60,915 nucleotides of DNA from Methanobacteriota archaeon (GTDB lineage: Archaea; Thermoplasmatota; Poseidoniia; Poseidoniales; Poseidoniaceae), in NCBI GenBank assembly GCA_002720095.2, contig PBGP02000014.1, positions 1 to 60,915 of the forward strand, written 5' to 3'. Position 1 is the stretch's first letter. Every line of letters begins with the position of its first letter. Position numbers and translations under genes: made by a program. Positions 27,819 through 37,530 of this stretch are shown one piece after another. A model generated the notes under the pieces. The model had not been told where the DNA came from. It saw only the letters and a list, made by a program, of their open reading frames with translations, and did no database searches.

Positions 27819-28376
27819 TTACCTCATACCTGGTTTCCAAAAACTCAAAGGTTCCGGAATTATTTTTCTAACCGCTCTATTAGCTAAATGATCTGCTCTT
27901 TCATTCCAACGATGTCCTCTATGTGCTCTTACGTGCCTCCAAGTTAGTTTTTGTTTTGTTTCAACTTCATTCCAAAGTTTTTGAACTTTTGCAGCTAATT
28001 CTTTGTTTGCTTTCGCTTTCCATTTACCACAAGCAATATTTCCAGCATAAGTGGAATCAGTACAAATCTCAACGTTTTCATTTTTTGTATTCATTAATAT
28101 CCATCTCAATGCATGAGCAATTGCTGATAATTCACCTGTGTTATTTGATCCAACTTTTGCACCTAGATAATTTTTAGAACTGGAATCAGTAATAACTAGT
28201 CCATTATCTTCATAGATAATCTCACCTTTACCATTCCCTAATGGCAAATCACCTTCAACAACTAAAAACCCCCAACCAGCATCGGTTTCCTTATTCACAT
28301 TCACATTATTCAGGCACGAACCATCTACGTATAAACTAAAAAATGAAGAAGTGATGTAATAACTCTCCTTATTCAT
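27819..28376 (-). CDS. rnhA: Ribonuclease HI
   Basis: Degrades the RNA strand of RNA-DNA hybrids. The RNase H fold shows the catalytic set: Asp in FFSLYVDGSC, Glu in NTGELSAIAHALRWI, Asp in EICTDSTYAGNI and the late HRWNERADHLA Asp. WRHVRAHRGH gives the loop histidine. The annotated ATG at 28376 has no SD and adds a short non-conserved leader. AAGGAG right after the gcvH stop instead precedes an in-frame ATC at 28355, which would give the usual short N-terminus. It overlaps gcvH by eight bases. Confidence 0.88.
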   Translation of the reverse strand: MNKESYYITSSFFSLYVDGSCLNNVNVNKETDAGWGFLVVEGDLPLGNGKGEIIYEDNGLVITDSSSKNYLGAKVGSNNTGELSAIAHALRWILMNTKNENVEICTDSTYAGNIACGKWKAKANKELAAKVQKLWNEVETKQKLTWRHVRAHRGHRWNERADHLANRAVRKIIPEPLSFWKPGMR

Positions 28377-28755
28377 TGATATGATTTTTATAATCTTCTG
28401 CAGACATTAATGATTTTAAATCATCTATATTTTCAATACTAAATTTGGCTATCCATCCATCCTTATAAGGAGATTGATTCACTAATTCTGGGGCATCTTC
28501 AAGTTCTAGATTAGTCGATATAATTGTTCCAGAGAATGGAACAAAAATCGGACTAGCGCTTTTAACCGATTCTACAATTGCAAATTCATCGTGATTACCA
28601 AAGTGTTCATCATTTTCAGGTAACTCAACATACACGATATCAGTCAATGCATTTTGTGCATGATCAGTAATTCCTACAGTTATTGAACCATCGTCTTCAA
28701 TTCTTACCCATTCGTGCTCTTCAGTGTAATACAGTCCTTCAGGAACTTCGCTCAT
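28369..28755 (-). CDS. gcvH: Glycine cleavage system H protein
   Basis: The lipoyl carrier of the glycine cleavage complex, 128 residues. The lipoylation site is FAIVESVKSASPIFVPFSGT (Lys in ESVKSAS). The YTEEHEWVRIEDDGSITVGI start and DGWIAKFSI end are typical. No P, T or L protein gene is in the window. It could serve in glycine cleavage or as a lipoate relay. ATG 28755 is chosen over an ATG two codons upstream because GGGATG precedes it. Confidence 0.93.
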   Translation of the reverse strand: MSEVPEGLYYTEEHEWVRIEDDGSITVGITDHAQNALTDIVYVELPENDEHFGNHDEFAIVESVKSASPIFVPFSGTIISTNLELEDAPELVNQSPYKDGWIAKFSIENIDDLKSLMSAEDYKNHINE

Positions 28756-28795
28756 ATGCATCCCAAGGTGTTTAAGAAGTCAAGTTTTCCCTTGA

Positions 28796-29566
28796 TCAAT
28801 CAATTTTTGATGTTGCATTCTCATAAGAATTTTTTGAAATTTTTGTAATAATTAAAATGCTTATAATTGTTGCAATAACACCCAACACTATTAAAATCCA
28901 ATCAATCAAACTGTAGTTAGTTTCAATTAATCCACTTTGAGTTAAGACTACTTTTCCTAGAACTGCTCCATAGTAAGCGTAAATTAATGAATAAATTATA
29001 CTTGAGCAATTTGAAAGTATAAACGTTTTAGTTGAAATAGGAGATACAGATAGAGTATAGTTTAACCATTCGTCTGGTATTAGAGGACTTAACCTAATAA
29101 AAAATGATAATTTAAAACCGTCTATCTCCATAGACCTTTCAATCTCTTTGGTAATTTTATTTTTTTTAATCGATTTTGAAATTAAATCTCTAAAGAAGTA
29201 TCTACCGATTAAGAAAGCCAATAATCCACCCAGCATACTGGCTAAAAAATTAATTAATAAACCAACTGTGAAACCAAAAAAAGTACCTGAAAAAATCTTT
29301 AAAATAGGTGTAGGAAAAAGCATTACAATTGCACAGGATAAAATCGAGAGATATACAACTGCGCCAACAGATCCAGAATCTTGAACCAAATCAGTAATGG
29401 CTTGAGTATTGGTAAATAATTGAAATCCAATCACTAATGAAAAAATAATGATAATTGTTCCGAAAAAAAATTTACTGATGAAGTATAAGTCCTTACCTTG
29501 TTTATCTATACCCAAATCTTTATTTTCTTTTGTAAGGACGTCATTTTCTGAACTAGCCTGTCCCAT
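28796..29566 (-). CDS. VTT-domain (TVP38/TMEM64-like) membrane protein
   Basis: A 256-residue integral membrane protein, the second of its family in the window. The VTT core is visible: LFPTPILKIFSGTFFGFTVG, then FFIRLSPLIPDEWLNYTLSV with the R-x-x-P-x-x-P pattern, and a last helix with a tyrosine-rich stretch. The N-terminal 28 residues are polar and charged. No SD precedes the ATG. Transported substrate unknown. Confidence 0.78.
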   Translation of the reverse strand: MGQASSENDVLTKENKDLGIDKQGKDLYFISKFFFGTIIIIFSLVIGFQLFTNTQAITDLVQDSGSVGAVVYLSILSCAIVMLFPTPILKIFSGTFFGFTVGLLINFLASMLGGLLAFLIGRYFFRDLISKSIKKNKITKEIERSMEIDGFKLSFFIRLSPLIPDEWLNYTLSVSPISTKTFILSNCSSIIYSLIYAYYGAVLGKVVLTQSGLIETNYSLIDWILIVLGVIATIISILIITKISKNSYENATSKID

Positions 29567-29648
29567 AATTATTGCTTATTACGAATAATTTTTGATTTTA
29601 GCCCTTGAGTAATTTTAAGACTAGGTCAATATTGGCAAAACATGAGAG

Positions 29649-32309
29649 ATGTTTATGGTTGAATTTCCCTTTAAATTCATTACACCAGATTCGGATGAAG
29701 AAGAAACATTCGAATGGATTGAATCAATACTCTCAGTTATTAAATTACAAGGAAGAAGCCGCGCAGAGAGACTATTATTGGAAACTATTGGAGCAGCGAA
29801 TAAAGAAGGCTTACAAATACCTAAAACTGTGAACACTCCCTATCTAAATACTATTCACCCGGAATTTGATTCGGTTTATCCAGGAAATCAGGATATTGAA
29901 AAAAAACTCCATGATATGATTAGATGGAATGCCATGATGATGGTTACCAGTGCCAATAAGCGTACTGATGGAATAGGAGGACATATTTCTACATACGCTA
30001 GTGTTTCACATCTCTGGGAAGTTGGTTTTAATCATCATTTTAGGGGTAAAGATGGTTCTGATTCTGGGGATCATGTCTATTGGCAGGGCCATGCAAGTCC
30101 TGGAATCTATGCTAGAGCTTGGTTTGACGGACGATTTGATGAAGAAAGGATTCTAAATTTTAGAAAAGAGATTGCAGGTAATGGATTATCCTCATACCCC
30201 CATCCGAGATTAATGCCAAACTTTTGGGAGTACCCCACTGTTAGTATGGGTCTAGGTGCTTTAACGGCAATTCATCAGGCAAGATTCAATAATTATTTAA
30301 AATATAGAGATTTGACTGATACTTCTGATTCAAAAATCTGGTATTTTATGGGTGATGGCGAATCAGATGAACCTGAATCATTATCTGAACTTAGTTTAGC
30401 ATCAAGAGAAAACCTAGATAATTTAATCTTTGTTATTAATTGTAATTTGCAAAGATTAGACGGTCCAGTAAGGGGAAATTACAAGATAGTACAAGAATTA
30501 GAAGGGAAATTTAGGGGTGCTGGTTGGAATGTAATTAAATTACTATGGGGCACTAAATGGGATTCATTATTTGATAAAGATATTTCCGGAGAGTTTTCCG
30601 CTAGATTATTATCTTTAGTAGACGGTGATGAACAGAGAATTTTCACTGAGAGTGGGAACTTAATCAGGGATGAATTATTTAATACTCCTTCATTAAAGGA
30701 ACTCGTTAAAGATTTGTCAGACGAAGAACTTGAGGAATTAACATCTAATTTAGGTGGTCATGATCCCGTTAAAATTAATTCTGCATATGAAACAGCCAAG
30801 AAGTTTTCAGGAAAACCTACAGTTATTTTGGCAAGGACGGTTAAAGGTTGGGGGTTGGGTCCGACTTTTGCAGGAAGAAACACTACACATCAAAAGAAAA
30901 AGGCTGATGATGATGTTTTAAAATGGATGAGAGATGATATTGGTTTAAAATTTTCAGATGAGGAATTAAATTCGTTTCCATTTATTACTCCAGAAATGGC
31001 AATTGAAGAAGTAGATTATTTAAAATCTCAAAGAAAGAAATTAGATGGACATGTTCCAGAGAGAAGAGCAGAAAAATCAATACAAATTAACCCAGAATCA
31101 GAGATTTTTGAAGAATTCAACACTGGGACCAAAGGAAAAATGCAAGTTAGTACTACTATGGTGTTTGTCAGTTTACTAAGAAAATTAATGAAGTCAAAAA
31201 ATCTAGGTTCAAGAGTAGTACCGATTATTCCTGATGAAGGTCGAACTTTTGGAATGGATCCTTTATTTGCAGAATTTGGTATTTACTCTCCAATTGGCCA
31301 ATTATACAAGCCAGTCGATCATAAGGTTTTGATGAAATATAAAGAAAGTAATTCAGGGCAGATATTGCAAGAGGGTATTAATGAAGCTGGAGCAATGGCT
31401 ACTTTTATAGCCAGCTCAATTTCTTATTCCAATCATTCATGCTTAACAATACCGTTTTATGTGTTTTATTCGATGTTTGGTTTTCAAAGAGTTGGAGATC
31501 TAATATGGTCAGCAGCCGATGGTAGATCTAAGGGTTTCTTAATTGGAGCAACTTCAGGAAGAACCACTTTGAATGGTGAGGGTTTACAACACCAAGATGG
31601 GCACTCTCTGTTAATTGCTCATACAAACCCTGCAATCAAAGCGTGGGATCCAGCATTTTCTTACGAATTAAGCGTAATAGTCAAAAATGGAATATATGAA
31701 ATGTATGAATTAAATAAAGATATAATGTATTATATTGCAGTATACAACGAAAATTATCCTATGCCAGCTAAACCTGATGGAGTTGATGAAGGGATTATTA
31801 ATGGACTTTATTTATTGAGAAAATCTCCATCAGGAGAGGTTCCTGTTGTCAGGCTAATAGGTTCTGGACCAATTATGCTACAGGTACTATCAGCTGTTGA
31901 AATTTTAGAGAAATATGGTGTTAAAAGTGAAATTTGGTCTGCTACATCATATGGAGAGTTGAGAAGAGATGCAATGGAATGTGATAGATGGAATAGGTTA
32001 AATCCAGATATGGAAAGAAAAATTCCTTGGGTTGAAAAGAATTTAGGAACAGATAAAATTCCAACAATTGCAGTATCTGATAATATAGCAGCTGTACCAG
32101 ATTTAATTCGTAAGTGGGTTAGTGGTGATTATGTAACACTTGGTACAGATGGATTTGGAAGGTCAGATACACGAGATTCTTTAAGAAAGTACTTTGAAAT
32201 TGACTCAGAAAATATAGTAATTGCGGCGCTCTCATCTTTGGTAAAAGCAGGTAAACTGGATTATCCAGTTTTTGAAAAAGCTAAAAAAGATTTTAATTGG
32301 ACGAATTAG
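29649..32309 (+). CDS. aceE: Pyruvate dehydrogenase E1, homodimeric AceE type
   Basis: Thiamine-diphosphate enzyme that decarboxylates pyruvate and passes the acetyl group to E2-bound lipoate. At 886 residues it is the full length of bacterial AceE. The ThDP motif is GDGESDEPESLSELSLASRE (from about 235) to NCNLQRLDGP (about 264). The N-terminal RWNAMMMVTSANKRTDGIGG and HFRGKDGSDSGDHVYWQGHA blocks are also AceE-specific. E2 and E3 genes are not in the window. Most archaea use pyruvate:ferredoxin oxidoreductase or a heterotetrameric E1, so this is probably a transferred gene. Confidence 0.93.
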   Translation: MFMVEFPFKFITPDSDEEETFEWIESILSVIKLQGRSRAERLLLETIGAANKEGLQIPKTVNTPYLNTIHPEFDSVYPGNQDIEKKLHDMIRWNAMMMVTSANKRTDGIGGHISTYASVSHLWEVGFNHHFRGKDGSDSGDHVYWQGHASPGIYARAWFDGRFDEERILNFRKEIAGNGLSSYPHPRLMPNFWEYPTVSMGLGALTAIHQARFNNYLKYRDLTDTSDSKIWYFMGDGESDEPESLSELSLASRENLDNLIFVINCNLQRLDGPVRGNYKIVQELEGKFRGAGWNVIKLLWGTKWDSLFDKDISGEFSARLLSLVDGDEQRIFTESGNLIRDELFNTPSLKELVKDLSDEELEELTSNLGGHDPVKINSAYETAKKFSGKPTVILARTVKGWGLGPTFAGRNTTHQKKKADDDVLKWMRDDIGLKFSDEELNSFPFITPEMAIEEVDYLKSQRKKLDGHVPERRAEKSIQINPESEIFEEFNTGTKGKMQVSTTMVFVSLLRKLMKSKNLGSRVVPIIPDEGRTFGMDPLFAEFGIYSPIGQLYKPVDHKVLMKYKESNSGQILQEGINEAGAMATFIASSISYSNHSCLTIPFYVFYSMFGFQRVGDLIWSAADGRSKGFLIGATSGRTTLNGEGLQHQDGHSLLIAHTNPAIKAWDPAFSYELSVIVKNGIYEMYELNKDIMYYIAVYNENYPMPAKPDGVDEGIINGLYLLRKSPSGEVPVVRLIGSGPIMLQVLSAVEILEKYGVKSEIWSATSYGELRRDAMECDRWNRLNPDMERKIPWVEKNLGTDKIPTIAVSDNIAAVPDLIRKWVSGDYVTLGTDGFGRSDTRDSLRKYFEIDSENIVIAALSSLVKAGKLDYPVFEKAKKDFNWTN

Positions 32310-32310
32310 A

Positions 32311-33333
32311 TTAAAAATAATCACTAAGACTTGCTTGTCCAAAATCTCTTACCTGCGAAGACTTTTCTAATTTTTTAAAATTTCTATCTATTCTTGAATT
32401 ACTAAAATCTCTAGAAAGTAGCCATTTTCTTAACTTGTCTAAATTAATCGGATTCAATTTAATCTGATAATTATCATTTACTGGGTGATTTAGGAAAATT
32501 TCACGAATTAAATTTAAATTTTCAGGAATATCAATATTCTTTTCGGCACAGATATTTTCAATATTTCCAAATTTTTTGATAAGCTTTAACCCCGTTTTAG
32601 GGCCAATTCCTTTAATACCGGGGTGAAAATCTGTACCAATCATTATCCCTAGGTCAACTAATTCTTCTCTTGTCAATTCATTATTGGTTAATAAATCTTG
32701 AAGGACAATTTTTTCAGCTTTAATTGTTCTACCCATTCTCTTACTTCCATCACTCATAATGTTTCTAATTAGAATGGGTGAGCCATATAGTAGTGCATCC
32801 CAATCCTGTGTTGCTACTAAGTCAATATCACCTTTAGCCGCCATTACAGCTGCTTGTGCCTCACCTTCCGCAGCCGCTCTGAATGCTGGAACACCTAATA
32901 AATGTAGCATTTCAATAGTTTCTTCTACCATTTCAGGTGTATATCTCACACATCTTTGGGCCCATTTTTGTGCTTCTTTGTAATCACCGTTTTCTAGAGC
33001 ATATTTCCATTTTTTCTCAGCATCTATTGATGACTTTTTTCGAGATGCAATAGTTTCAGCTTTCAGATCAGGATGTACACCATCGAAAATGAAAACTGGA
33101 ATAATTCCTTTTTCAAGTAGTCCAGTAGTTCGATCTAGAAACCCCATCAAATGAGATACAGGTCTACCTTTAGAATCCTTTAATGGACCTCCGTCACCTC
33201 TCTCACTTCTATCTCTAATTGATGTTAAAAACTGGAAGGCTACCAAAAAAGCATCAATCCCAATTTTTTTTCCTTTTAATGAATTTAAATCTATTTTTAC
33301 TGGATTGGAAAGATCTTTTAAATTGCAACCCAT
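32311..33333 (-). CDS. fen1: Flap endonuclease 1
   Basis: Removes 5' flaps during Okazaki fragment maturation and repair, 340 residues. The N-terminal MGCNLKDL, GIDAFLVAFQF, the internal AAEGEAQAAVMAA and VATQDWDALLYGS, and the H3TH region GIMIGTDFHPGIKGIGPKT are all conserved. The C-terminus QASLSDYF is a textbook PIP box for PCNA. AGGTGAT lies before the ATG. It is convergent with aceE and followed by a secreted protein gene nine bases downstream. Confidence 0.95.
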   Translation of the reverse strand: MGCNLKDLSNPVKIDLNSLKGKKIGIDAFLVAFQFLTSIRDRSERGDGGPLKDSKGRPVSHLMGFLDRTTGLLEKGIIPVFIFDGVHPDLKAETIASRKKSSIDAEKKWKYALENGDYKEAQKWAQRCVRYTPEMVEETIEMLHLLGVPAFRAAAEGEAQAAVMAAKGDIDLVATQDWDALLYGSPILIRNIMSDGSKRMGRTIKAEKIVLQDLLTNNELTREELVDLGIMIGTDFHPGIKGIGPKTGLKLIKKFGNIENICAEKNIDIPENLNLIREIFLNHPVNDNYQIKLNPINLDKLRKWLLSRDFSNSRIDRNFKKLEKSSQVRDFGQASLSDYF

Positions 33334-33341
33334 TAAATCAC

Positions 33342-34883
33342 CTATTCAAAATTGTAATCATTATCATCACTCTTATACTTTTTAATTTCATGATAGATAC
33401 CGTATGATAACAACCCTACCGATGGTAATAACCCCAGGAGAGGATAAAATTTCCAATTAACTTGTGTTCCTATAATAGTTATCGCTTCTTGTGGAACAAC
33501 CCACCGTGGGTTTCCTTCATTCAAAAATACCATGTTACCACTGCTTTTTAAGGCAAAATCTGGAACAATCTGATTTGTCATGGTATCATTAACTAATGTT
33601 ATGTTGATTAAGATGCCAGAACCCTCACTCGGATTAATTTCTAAAATTGAGAAATACAGTTGTAAAATCATTCTTCCATGTTTCGAGGAATCCATATCGC
33701 TTGCAATAATATCTTCATAATTTTCAAAACCTAATCCATATACATTTTGCGGTTCATTTGTGTTATTTTTCAGACTGTTTGAAAAGATATAAGAATTGTC
33801 TATCCATAAATTAAAGTTATCCTCGGGCAACAAATCACCGATAAATGACCCTTTCTGTGTTTGCATTCCGATTAAATCAGAAACTGAATACAAATTTGGA
33901 CTTGAGTCAGTATTTTGAAACTTATTTACTTCAACGTAAGATAGTATTGGGGCGACTAATACTGGAATAATTAATGAAAAAATTAGCAACAAAACTCCTG
34001 GAATTTTAGCCCAATTCAAGGGAGGGGTTATTACAGAAATCACTACAATGAATATTGTCGACAAAACGAATAATATTATAGGTATCACAATACCAACTGA
34101 TTGCACTTCTTGGGATGTGAAACCTGAACCACTGGCTGAGTACGGAGATTTCCAGACACCTTCGTTTGGTTCAAAATCTGATTCTGGAATAGGGTAGACA
34201 ATTTCAGGCATTATTGGAAATGTAATTGTAAATTCATCTTGTAAATAAAGTTCATAAAAATCTAGTGCACCACCAGGTTTTTGAAATGAAACTCTAACGT
34301 CAAATTCAGCACCAATAGGAATTAAATCATCTGTAAATTTTGCTTGATCAAATATAAATTCATATTTATCAGAATTTCCTTCAGCGTTTCCACTGTCCAT
34401 GTATATTGATTGAAGGTCATTCCCATTCAAACTCAATGTAACAGTGACATCAGTTCTACAATTTCCTGAATTACATCCAATTTTTAATATTAAACTCCCA
34501 GTAATATATTCGCCCTCAATTAATTGAATAGACTCATTATTTGGGTTACAACTTGAATCTACACATGCTCTAAAAGTAAATTCTCTTGCACCTCCTCCAT
34601 TATTTGGATTTCCTGGTTCAGGTAATCCTGCTTCTGTAAAATAATTGTCTGAATTACCTTCATCTACATTGTTAGCATGATTCCAAGTAGGCCAATTTGC
34701 ATAAGGTTCACTATTTGTTTGTTCTCCAAACATATAGAGTGTTGGCCTGTCAAAGCTAAGTACACGGTTCTCACTAAAGCTTCCTTGGTCCTGAAATTCC
34801 AGTACATCTGACTGAGCAGAGGTAGTATGAGATAAAATAATAACCAAAATCATTAAAGAAAACATTATGTTTTTTCTTGCCAT
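33342..34883 (-). CDS. Secreted/membrane-anchored protein of unknown function
   Basis: About 513 residues. It has a signal peptide (MARKNIMFSLMILVIILSHT with a TSAQS cleavage region), then a beta-rich extracellular part with paired cysteines (CVDSSCNPNN; CNSGNCRTD). Two helices follow near 265-330 (IVIPIILFVLSTIFIVVISV and a second), another extracellular part with several N-x-S/T sites, and a last helix (LLGLLPSVGLLSYGIYHEIK) before a short charged tail. ATG 34883 follows GGGGC; ATGs at 34904 and 34898 are possible. Function unknown. Confidence 0.65.
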   Translation of the reverse strand: MARKNIMFSLMILVIILSHTTSAQSDVLEFQDQGSFSENRVLSFDRPTLYMFGEQTNSEPYANWPTWNHANNVDEGNSDNYFTEAGLPEPGNPNNGGGAREFTFRACVDSSCNPNNESIQLIEGEYITGSLILKIGCNSGNCRTDVTVTLSLNGNDLQSIYMDSGNAEGNSDKYEFIFDQAKFTDDLIPIGAEFDVRVSFQKPGGALDFYELYLQDEFTITFPIMPEIVYPIPESDFEPNEGVWKSPYSASGSGFTSQEVQSVGIVIPIILFVLSTIFIVVISVITPPLNWAKIPGVLLLIFSLIIPVLVAPILSYVEVNKFQNTDSSPNLYSVSDLIGMQTQKGSFIGDLLPEDNFNLWIDNSYIFSNSLKNNTNEPQNVYGLGFENYEDIIASDMDSSKHGRMILQLYFSILEINPSEGSGILINITLVNDTMTNQIVPDFALKSSGNMVFLNEGNPRWVVPQEAITIIGTQVNWKFYPLLGLLPSVGLLSYGIYHEIKKYKSDDNDYNFE

Positions 34884-34961
34884 AATTTTGCGCCCCATAC
34901 ACACTGGAACACTTATCTAAAAATATACCATTCGTTACTCTGCTTTCCGATAATCTGAGTA

Positions 34962-36104
34962 ATGAGATGCATTACCGGTCATGTGCAGGCAATATTGGTT
35001 GGGAGTGGTTGGCATCCAAGTTTATTCCGTTTGGAAATGGAAATATTATGTAAGGTTAGACCATATAGGTTTGGAACCCGAGTCGTTTTAGTTAATTCTA
35101 ATTATAATTTCATGAACTCATTGAAAAAATCAGCTACATTAGATGAATGTTTATCCCCTTATGGTCTATCTTCTGATTTTTCTGATATTGAGTCAATAAT
35201 GGAAGGTTGGATTATGGAACAAGACTTAGGCTATGAATTTGGAAAGTCTATTGCGGTTAGATGGATACGAATTGATGGAGGAATTGGTAAGTTAAATGGG
35301 AAAAAGTTAGCAAATCATTGTGGAAGAATATTAAAACAGAAAGGTTGGCATATCAATTTAGAATTTCCAGATGTTGAATTAGTATTTGTTCTGGACGGTA
35401 TTTCAGAACATATTTTTTGGGGTATAAGACAAATTTCAAAACATCCTAGAGAAGGGTGGATCAAAAGAGCTGCAACGGAGAGACCTTTTTTTAAACCAAT
35501 TAGTTTAGATCCAAGACTTGCAAGAGTTGCATTGAATTTGGTTATTGAAGAACCTGATGGGATAATATGTGACCCAATGTGTGGAACAGGCGGCGTTATT
35601 TTAGAAGGTTCGATTTTAAATCAAAATATGGTTGGAATAGATTTGGATAAACAAATGGTTTCAGGTACAAATGAAAATTTAAACTGGTTAAATAAATTTC
35701 ATAAAAATCTCCCTAATCAACAGATTATACACGGTAATGCCATAAATTGTGCCGAAATTCTTAAACAAAATAATATTCAGATTTCAGGATTGGTATTTGA
35801 CCCACCTTATGGAAAAAATGCATGGAAAAGCGATGAGCTTAGGGAATTATTTTCAAGGGTTTTAACAAACATTAGAAACGCCCCAGGAATTTCACTAGGT
35901 TCTAGATTGGTATCGTTTCTCCCAATAAAACCCGGTATTAATGGAAAAGACGAGTCAATAATTAATGATGTAAATTTAGGTGACTATTCTACATATGAAC
36001 TGAAATTAATTTTCAAAAAAACTGGTTGGAGTATATTAAGCTTACACGAAATCCCAGTTCATGGTTCACTAGCAAGAATATTAATTTGTGCAGAAGCAAT
36101 TTAG
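34962..36104 (+). CDS. tRNA (guanine-N2)-methyltransferase, Trm-G10/Trm11 type
   Basis: Probably methylates G10 (or a nearby G) of tRNA. The N-terminal half is THUMP-like. The Rossmann fold starts at GIICDPMCGTGGVILEGSIL and has the amino-methyltransferase motif LVFDPPYGKNAWK at about 280. RAATERPFFKPISLDPRLAR is the typical linker before motif I. The start is uncertain: ATG 34962, or GTG 34983, which would give the usual short beginning (VQAILVGSG). It is located just before the tRNA-Arg gene. Confidence 0.85.
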   Translation: MRCITGHVQAILVGSGWHPSLFRLEMEILCKVRPYRFGTRVVLVNSNYNFMNSLKKSATLDECLSPYGLSSDFSDIESIMEGWIMEQDLGYEFGKSIAVRWIRIDGGIGKLNGKKLANHCGRILKQKGWHINLEFPDVELVFVLDGISEHIFWGIRQISKHPREGWIKRAATERPFFKPISLDPRLARVALNLVIEEPDGIICDPMCGTGGVILEGSILNQNMVGIDLDKQMVSGTNENLNWLNKFHKNLPNQQIIHGNAINCAEILKQNNIQISGLVFDPPYGKNAWKSDELRELFSRVLTNIRNAPGISLGSRLVSFLPIKPGINGKDESIINDVNLGDYSTYELKLIFKKTGWSILSLHEIPVHGSLARILICAEAI

Positions 36105-36122
36105 TTGTTACAGAGATGTTTG

Positions 36123-36130
36123 AAATATAA
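36123..36130 (+). promoter_or_regulatory. TATA-like element of tRNA-Arg
   Basis: AAATATAA is centred about 24 bases before the tRNA 5' end, the expected archaeal TATA distance if the primary transcript starts close to the mature end. It lies in the 45-bp gap after the methyltransferase stop. Confidence 0.35.
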
Positions 36131-36149
36131 TTTAATTTATCGAGTACTA

Positions 36150-36223
36150 GGGCGCATGGGGTAGCTTGGATATCCTGTCGGGCTTCGGATCCGACGACGC
36201 GGGTTCGAATCCTGCTGCGCCCG
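36150..36223 (+). tRNA. tRNA-Arg (UCG)
   Basis: A 74-nt cloverleaf: acceptor GGGCGCA with TGCGCCC, anticodon stem TCGGG/TCCGA with loop CTTCGGA, anticodon TCG at 36185-36187, T arm GCGGG-TTCGAAT-CCTGC. A14, G15, G18G19, A21 and C48 are in place. The D-stem 13-22 pair is not Watson-Crick. The CCA end is not encoded and no intron is seen. It reads CGA (and possibly other CGN) codons. Confidence 0.93.
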
Positions 36224-36239
36224 CTTTATGAAAATCAAA

Positions 36240-36986
36240 TCATTCTTCTTCATTATATACTAAACCGTTTATGTATCTCATCTGAGCATCTTTCCATTTC
36301 AAATTTGTTTCTAATATATCGATAATTTCTTCCGAATCACTAGCGCATAATGCTTTTTGTCTGATATCATTTGTATCGAGAACAGAATTACACACATCCC
36401 AAAGCTTCAATTCGGAATATGGAGTAAATTCTTTTATCATCATTTGTGAAAGATTTTCTGAATCAATTGGATTTCCTCCGAAGACTAGGTTCATGTCAAA
36501 AATATGTTTAGACCAAGAAAGTATAAAATCCTCCCAGCGTTTTTGTTCTATTTCTCCTTTTAGTTCTTGAAGAATTTCTATTTCAGCACGAAGGTATAAT
36601 TTTCCATTCGGGAATTCTTCTATATATTGTTCTACGAGTTCATCCACTGAAGGAAATACATCATCAAATTCTTCAGATGGCAATGCCGCGGGAATAATTT
36701 CATTAATTCTAAATCTTTTTTTCCCGTTAGCCAAAAATAGTAAATTCGTACCCTGTTCGCTAATATTCTCAGCATTTGAAAGAACACCATAATCACATGG
36801 AGGGGTCCAACCATCAATTAATTCAGAATTAACGTTTGCTGCAATAAATCCAAAAGGAAGATCGTCCATTACACAATCATCGAGCATTTGTTTGTATCTA
36901 GGTTCAAAAACTCTTAGCGGTTCTTTGGAAGAAGGAAAAATACCCTGCGATAGAACAAATAATGGAATTACTAATTTTTCATCCAT
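36240..36986 (-). CDS. LON substrate-binding domain protein
   Basis: A 248-residue protein. The N-terminal half is the LON domain: LVIPLFVLSQGIFPSSKEPL, then RVFEPRYKQMLDDCVMDDLP and FGFIAANVN. No AAA+ or protease domain follows. The C-terminal half is helical (LYLRAEIEILQELKGEIEQK). Stand-alone LON proteins of this kind are common in bacteria; proposed roles include protein quality control, but no reaction is known. It lies 16 bp after the convergent tRNA-Arg. Confidence 0.75.
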   Translation of the reverse strand: MDEKLVIPLFVLSQGIFPSSKEPLRVFEPRYKQMLDDCVMDDLPFGFIAANVNSELIDGWTPPCDYGVLSNAENISEQGTNLLFLANGKKRFRINEIIPAALPSEEFDDVFPSVDELVEQYIEEFPNGKLYLRAEIEILQELKGEIEQKRWEDFILSWSKHIFDMNLVFGGNPIDSENLSQMMIKEFTPYSELKLWDVCNSVLDTNDIRQKALCASDSEEIIDILETNLKWKDAQMRYINGLVYNEEE

Positions 36987-37076
36987 GATATTCCATTATT
37001 AGCATTGTTATTCAATTATTGTTTTATTTTTCTTACAAAGAATTTTAATTTTGTCTTTATTTGTAATTACTAGTAA

Positions 37077-37487
37077 CTAAGAAACTAAGTCATCTTTATT
37101 TTTTCTAAACCAAATAAATGATTGTATACAAACGTATGTGTAAATTGAACCAGTCACTAAAAGCATCAATTTAGAAGCACCAGCAGCAGGTAATTCAAAT
37201 GGCCCGCCATCACTAGAGAAACCCCTTAAAAAATCTAGCCCGCCAAGAGCACAAATCAAACCGAATGATGCTGAAATATGCATCCACAATTTCCTCTTTT
37301 CGGGCAATTTTCTTGCAAGTAGTCCTGATACCAAAAGAGGTATGCCTAGAATTGAAGGAATATATGAGGTAAATGAATCCGCATTAGAAATTTGGGAAAT
37401 GATTATACCCCATAGTACTAAAAAAGCACCATAGGAAATTGTTATAGTTGGGATATCTTGTCCTGCAACGGTATATTGTGTTCTCAT
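37077..37487 (-). CDS. Four-helix membrane protein
   Basis: A protein of about 136 residues with four hydrophobic segments (YGAFLVLWGIIISQIS, IPSILGIPLLVSGLLA, ISASFGLICALGGLDFLRGF, MLLVTGSIYTYVCIQSFIWF). The start ATG at 37487 is the first ATG; a TTG at 37526 also leaves the frame open just after ribD. It probably belongs to the ribD transcript. No family recognised. The 90-bp gap after it is T-rich and may hold a terminator and the promoter for the LON gene. Confidence 0.55.
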   Translation of the reverse strand: MRTQYTVAGQDIPTITISYGAFLVLWGIIISQISNADSFTSYIPSILGIPLLVSGLLARKLPEKRKLWMHISASFGLICALGGLDFLRGFSSDGGPFELPAAGASKLMLLVTGSIYTYVCIQSFIWFRKNKDDLVS

Positions 37488-37530
37488 GTTAGCATGAAAA
37501 ATCAATCGGTAAATCAATCTTGTCAATTGA

